A model generated the notes under the pieces. The model saw only the letters and a list, made by a program, of their open reading frames with translations, made no database searches and was not told where the DNA came from. From Chondrosia reniformis (lineage: Eukaryota; Porifera; Demospongiae; Chondrillida; Chondrillidae): a stretch of 64,000 nucleotides of DNA. This document shows positions 63,490 through 64,000 of this stretch, piece by piece (the stretch's first letter is position 1; the number at the start of each line of letters is the position of its first letter). Where the stretch lies: NCBI GenBank assembly GCA_947172415.1, contig OX359194.1, positions 6,826,401-6,890,400 of the forward strand, written 5' to 3'. The translations under genes were made by a program, and so were the position numbers.

Positions 63490-64000
63490 CATCCCATTCT
63501 AACCCCTCCCATCCACTGTAAACCCCTCCCATCCACTCTAACCCCTCCCATCCACTCTAACCCCTCCCATCCACTTTAACCCCTCCCATCCATCACAAGC
63601 CCTCCCATCCACTCTAACCCCTCCCATCCATCACAAGCCCTCCCATCCACTTTAACCCCTCCCATCCATCACAAGCCCTCCCATCCACTCTAACCCCTCC
63701 CATCCATCACAAGCCCTCCCATCCACTCTAACCCCTCCCATCCATCACAAGCCCTCCCACCCACTACTGTAACCCTCCCATCCACTCTAATCCCTCCCAT
63801 CCATCACAAGCCCTCCCACCCACTACTGTAACCCTCCCATCCACTCTAATCCCTCCCATCCATCACAAGCCCTCCCACCCACTACTGTAACCCTCCCATC
63901 CACTCTAATCCCTCCCATCCATCACAAGCCCTCCCACCCACTACTGTAACCCTCCCATCCACTCTAATCCCTCCCATCCATCACAAGCCCTCCCACCCAC
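63490..64000. repeat. CCCTCCCATCCA minisatellite with emerging higher-order repeat
   Basis: Begins as 19-20 bp units (CCCTCCCATCCACTCTAAC and CCCTCCCATCCATCACAAG). From about 63740 a 59-bp trimer including CCCTCCCACCCACTACTGTA repeats at least four times to the window end. Confidence 0.95.

Overview
This is a gene-dense metazoan genomic window. Every confident gene is split by short introns with GT-AG borders, and the gene set is animal: a sperm-flagellar protein (SPEF2), a SYK/ZAP70-family tandem-SH2 tyrosine kinase, trans-2,3-enoyl-CoA reductase (TECR), alpha-carbonic anhydrases, Fringe glycosyltransferases and RIMOC1 (C5orf51). Tight gene packing, head-to-head promoters of about 100 bp, AT-rich introns and many TACG-type microsatellites and minisatellites suggest a sponge (demosponge such as Amphimedon). 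The species assignment is inference; I could not run a search.

Layout. 1-9666 (+): 27 exons of SPEF2 that I could join in one open frame, its 5' end outside the window. 10429-15491 (-): a complete SYK-family kinase of 12 exons (547 aa). It is head-to-head, with a gap of about 110 bp, with TECR (15601-19475, +; 13 exons, 313 aa). Two small secreted proteins with a VHL beta-domain-like sequence follow (20013 and 21311), then a secreted alpha-carbonic anhydrase (25009). This whole block, starting inside SYK intron 2, is repeated in tandem at about 27148-37459. The second block therefore carries only the promoter and first two exons of SYK (one isolated SH2 domain), plus TECR, two VHL-beta-like genes and carbonic anhydrase.

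37.8-42.5 kb is a composite satellite: a repeat of about 158 bp interleaved with a roughly 1.05-kb exon-like unit, ending in a 20-bp minisatellite. 42975-46684 (+) is a complete Fringe gene (9 exons, 380 aa), followed by the 3' remnant of RIMOC1 on the minus strand. That remnant is cut off by another copy of the satellite (49.1-50.9 kb). Next come orphan RhoGEF (DH domain) exons on the minus strand (50951-51638), a stop-interrupted membrane ORF (52029), a second Fringe (52892-56652) and an intact RIMOC1 (56924-60350, -; 8 exons, 324 aa). Head-to-head with RIMOC1 is a proline-rich, multi-tyrosine adaptor-like protein (60447-63327, +; 490 aa) whose N-terminus is a textbook ITAM. The window ends in a minisatellite evolving into a 59-bp higher-order repeat.

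The most interesting points are: (i) a cytosolic ITAM adaptor candidate about 45 kb from a tandem-SH2 SYK kinase and its duplicated solo SH2 fragment; (ii) a duplicated cluster of secreted VHL-beta-like proteins and secreted carbonic anhydrases; (iii) minisatellites that have grown directly out of splice junctions, multiplying an acceptor site in Fringe copy B and a donor site in the ITAM gene; (iv) the composite satellite with an embedded exon-like ORF that borders the duplications. Exon boundaries were placed by eye from splice consensus, phase continuity and family conservation.
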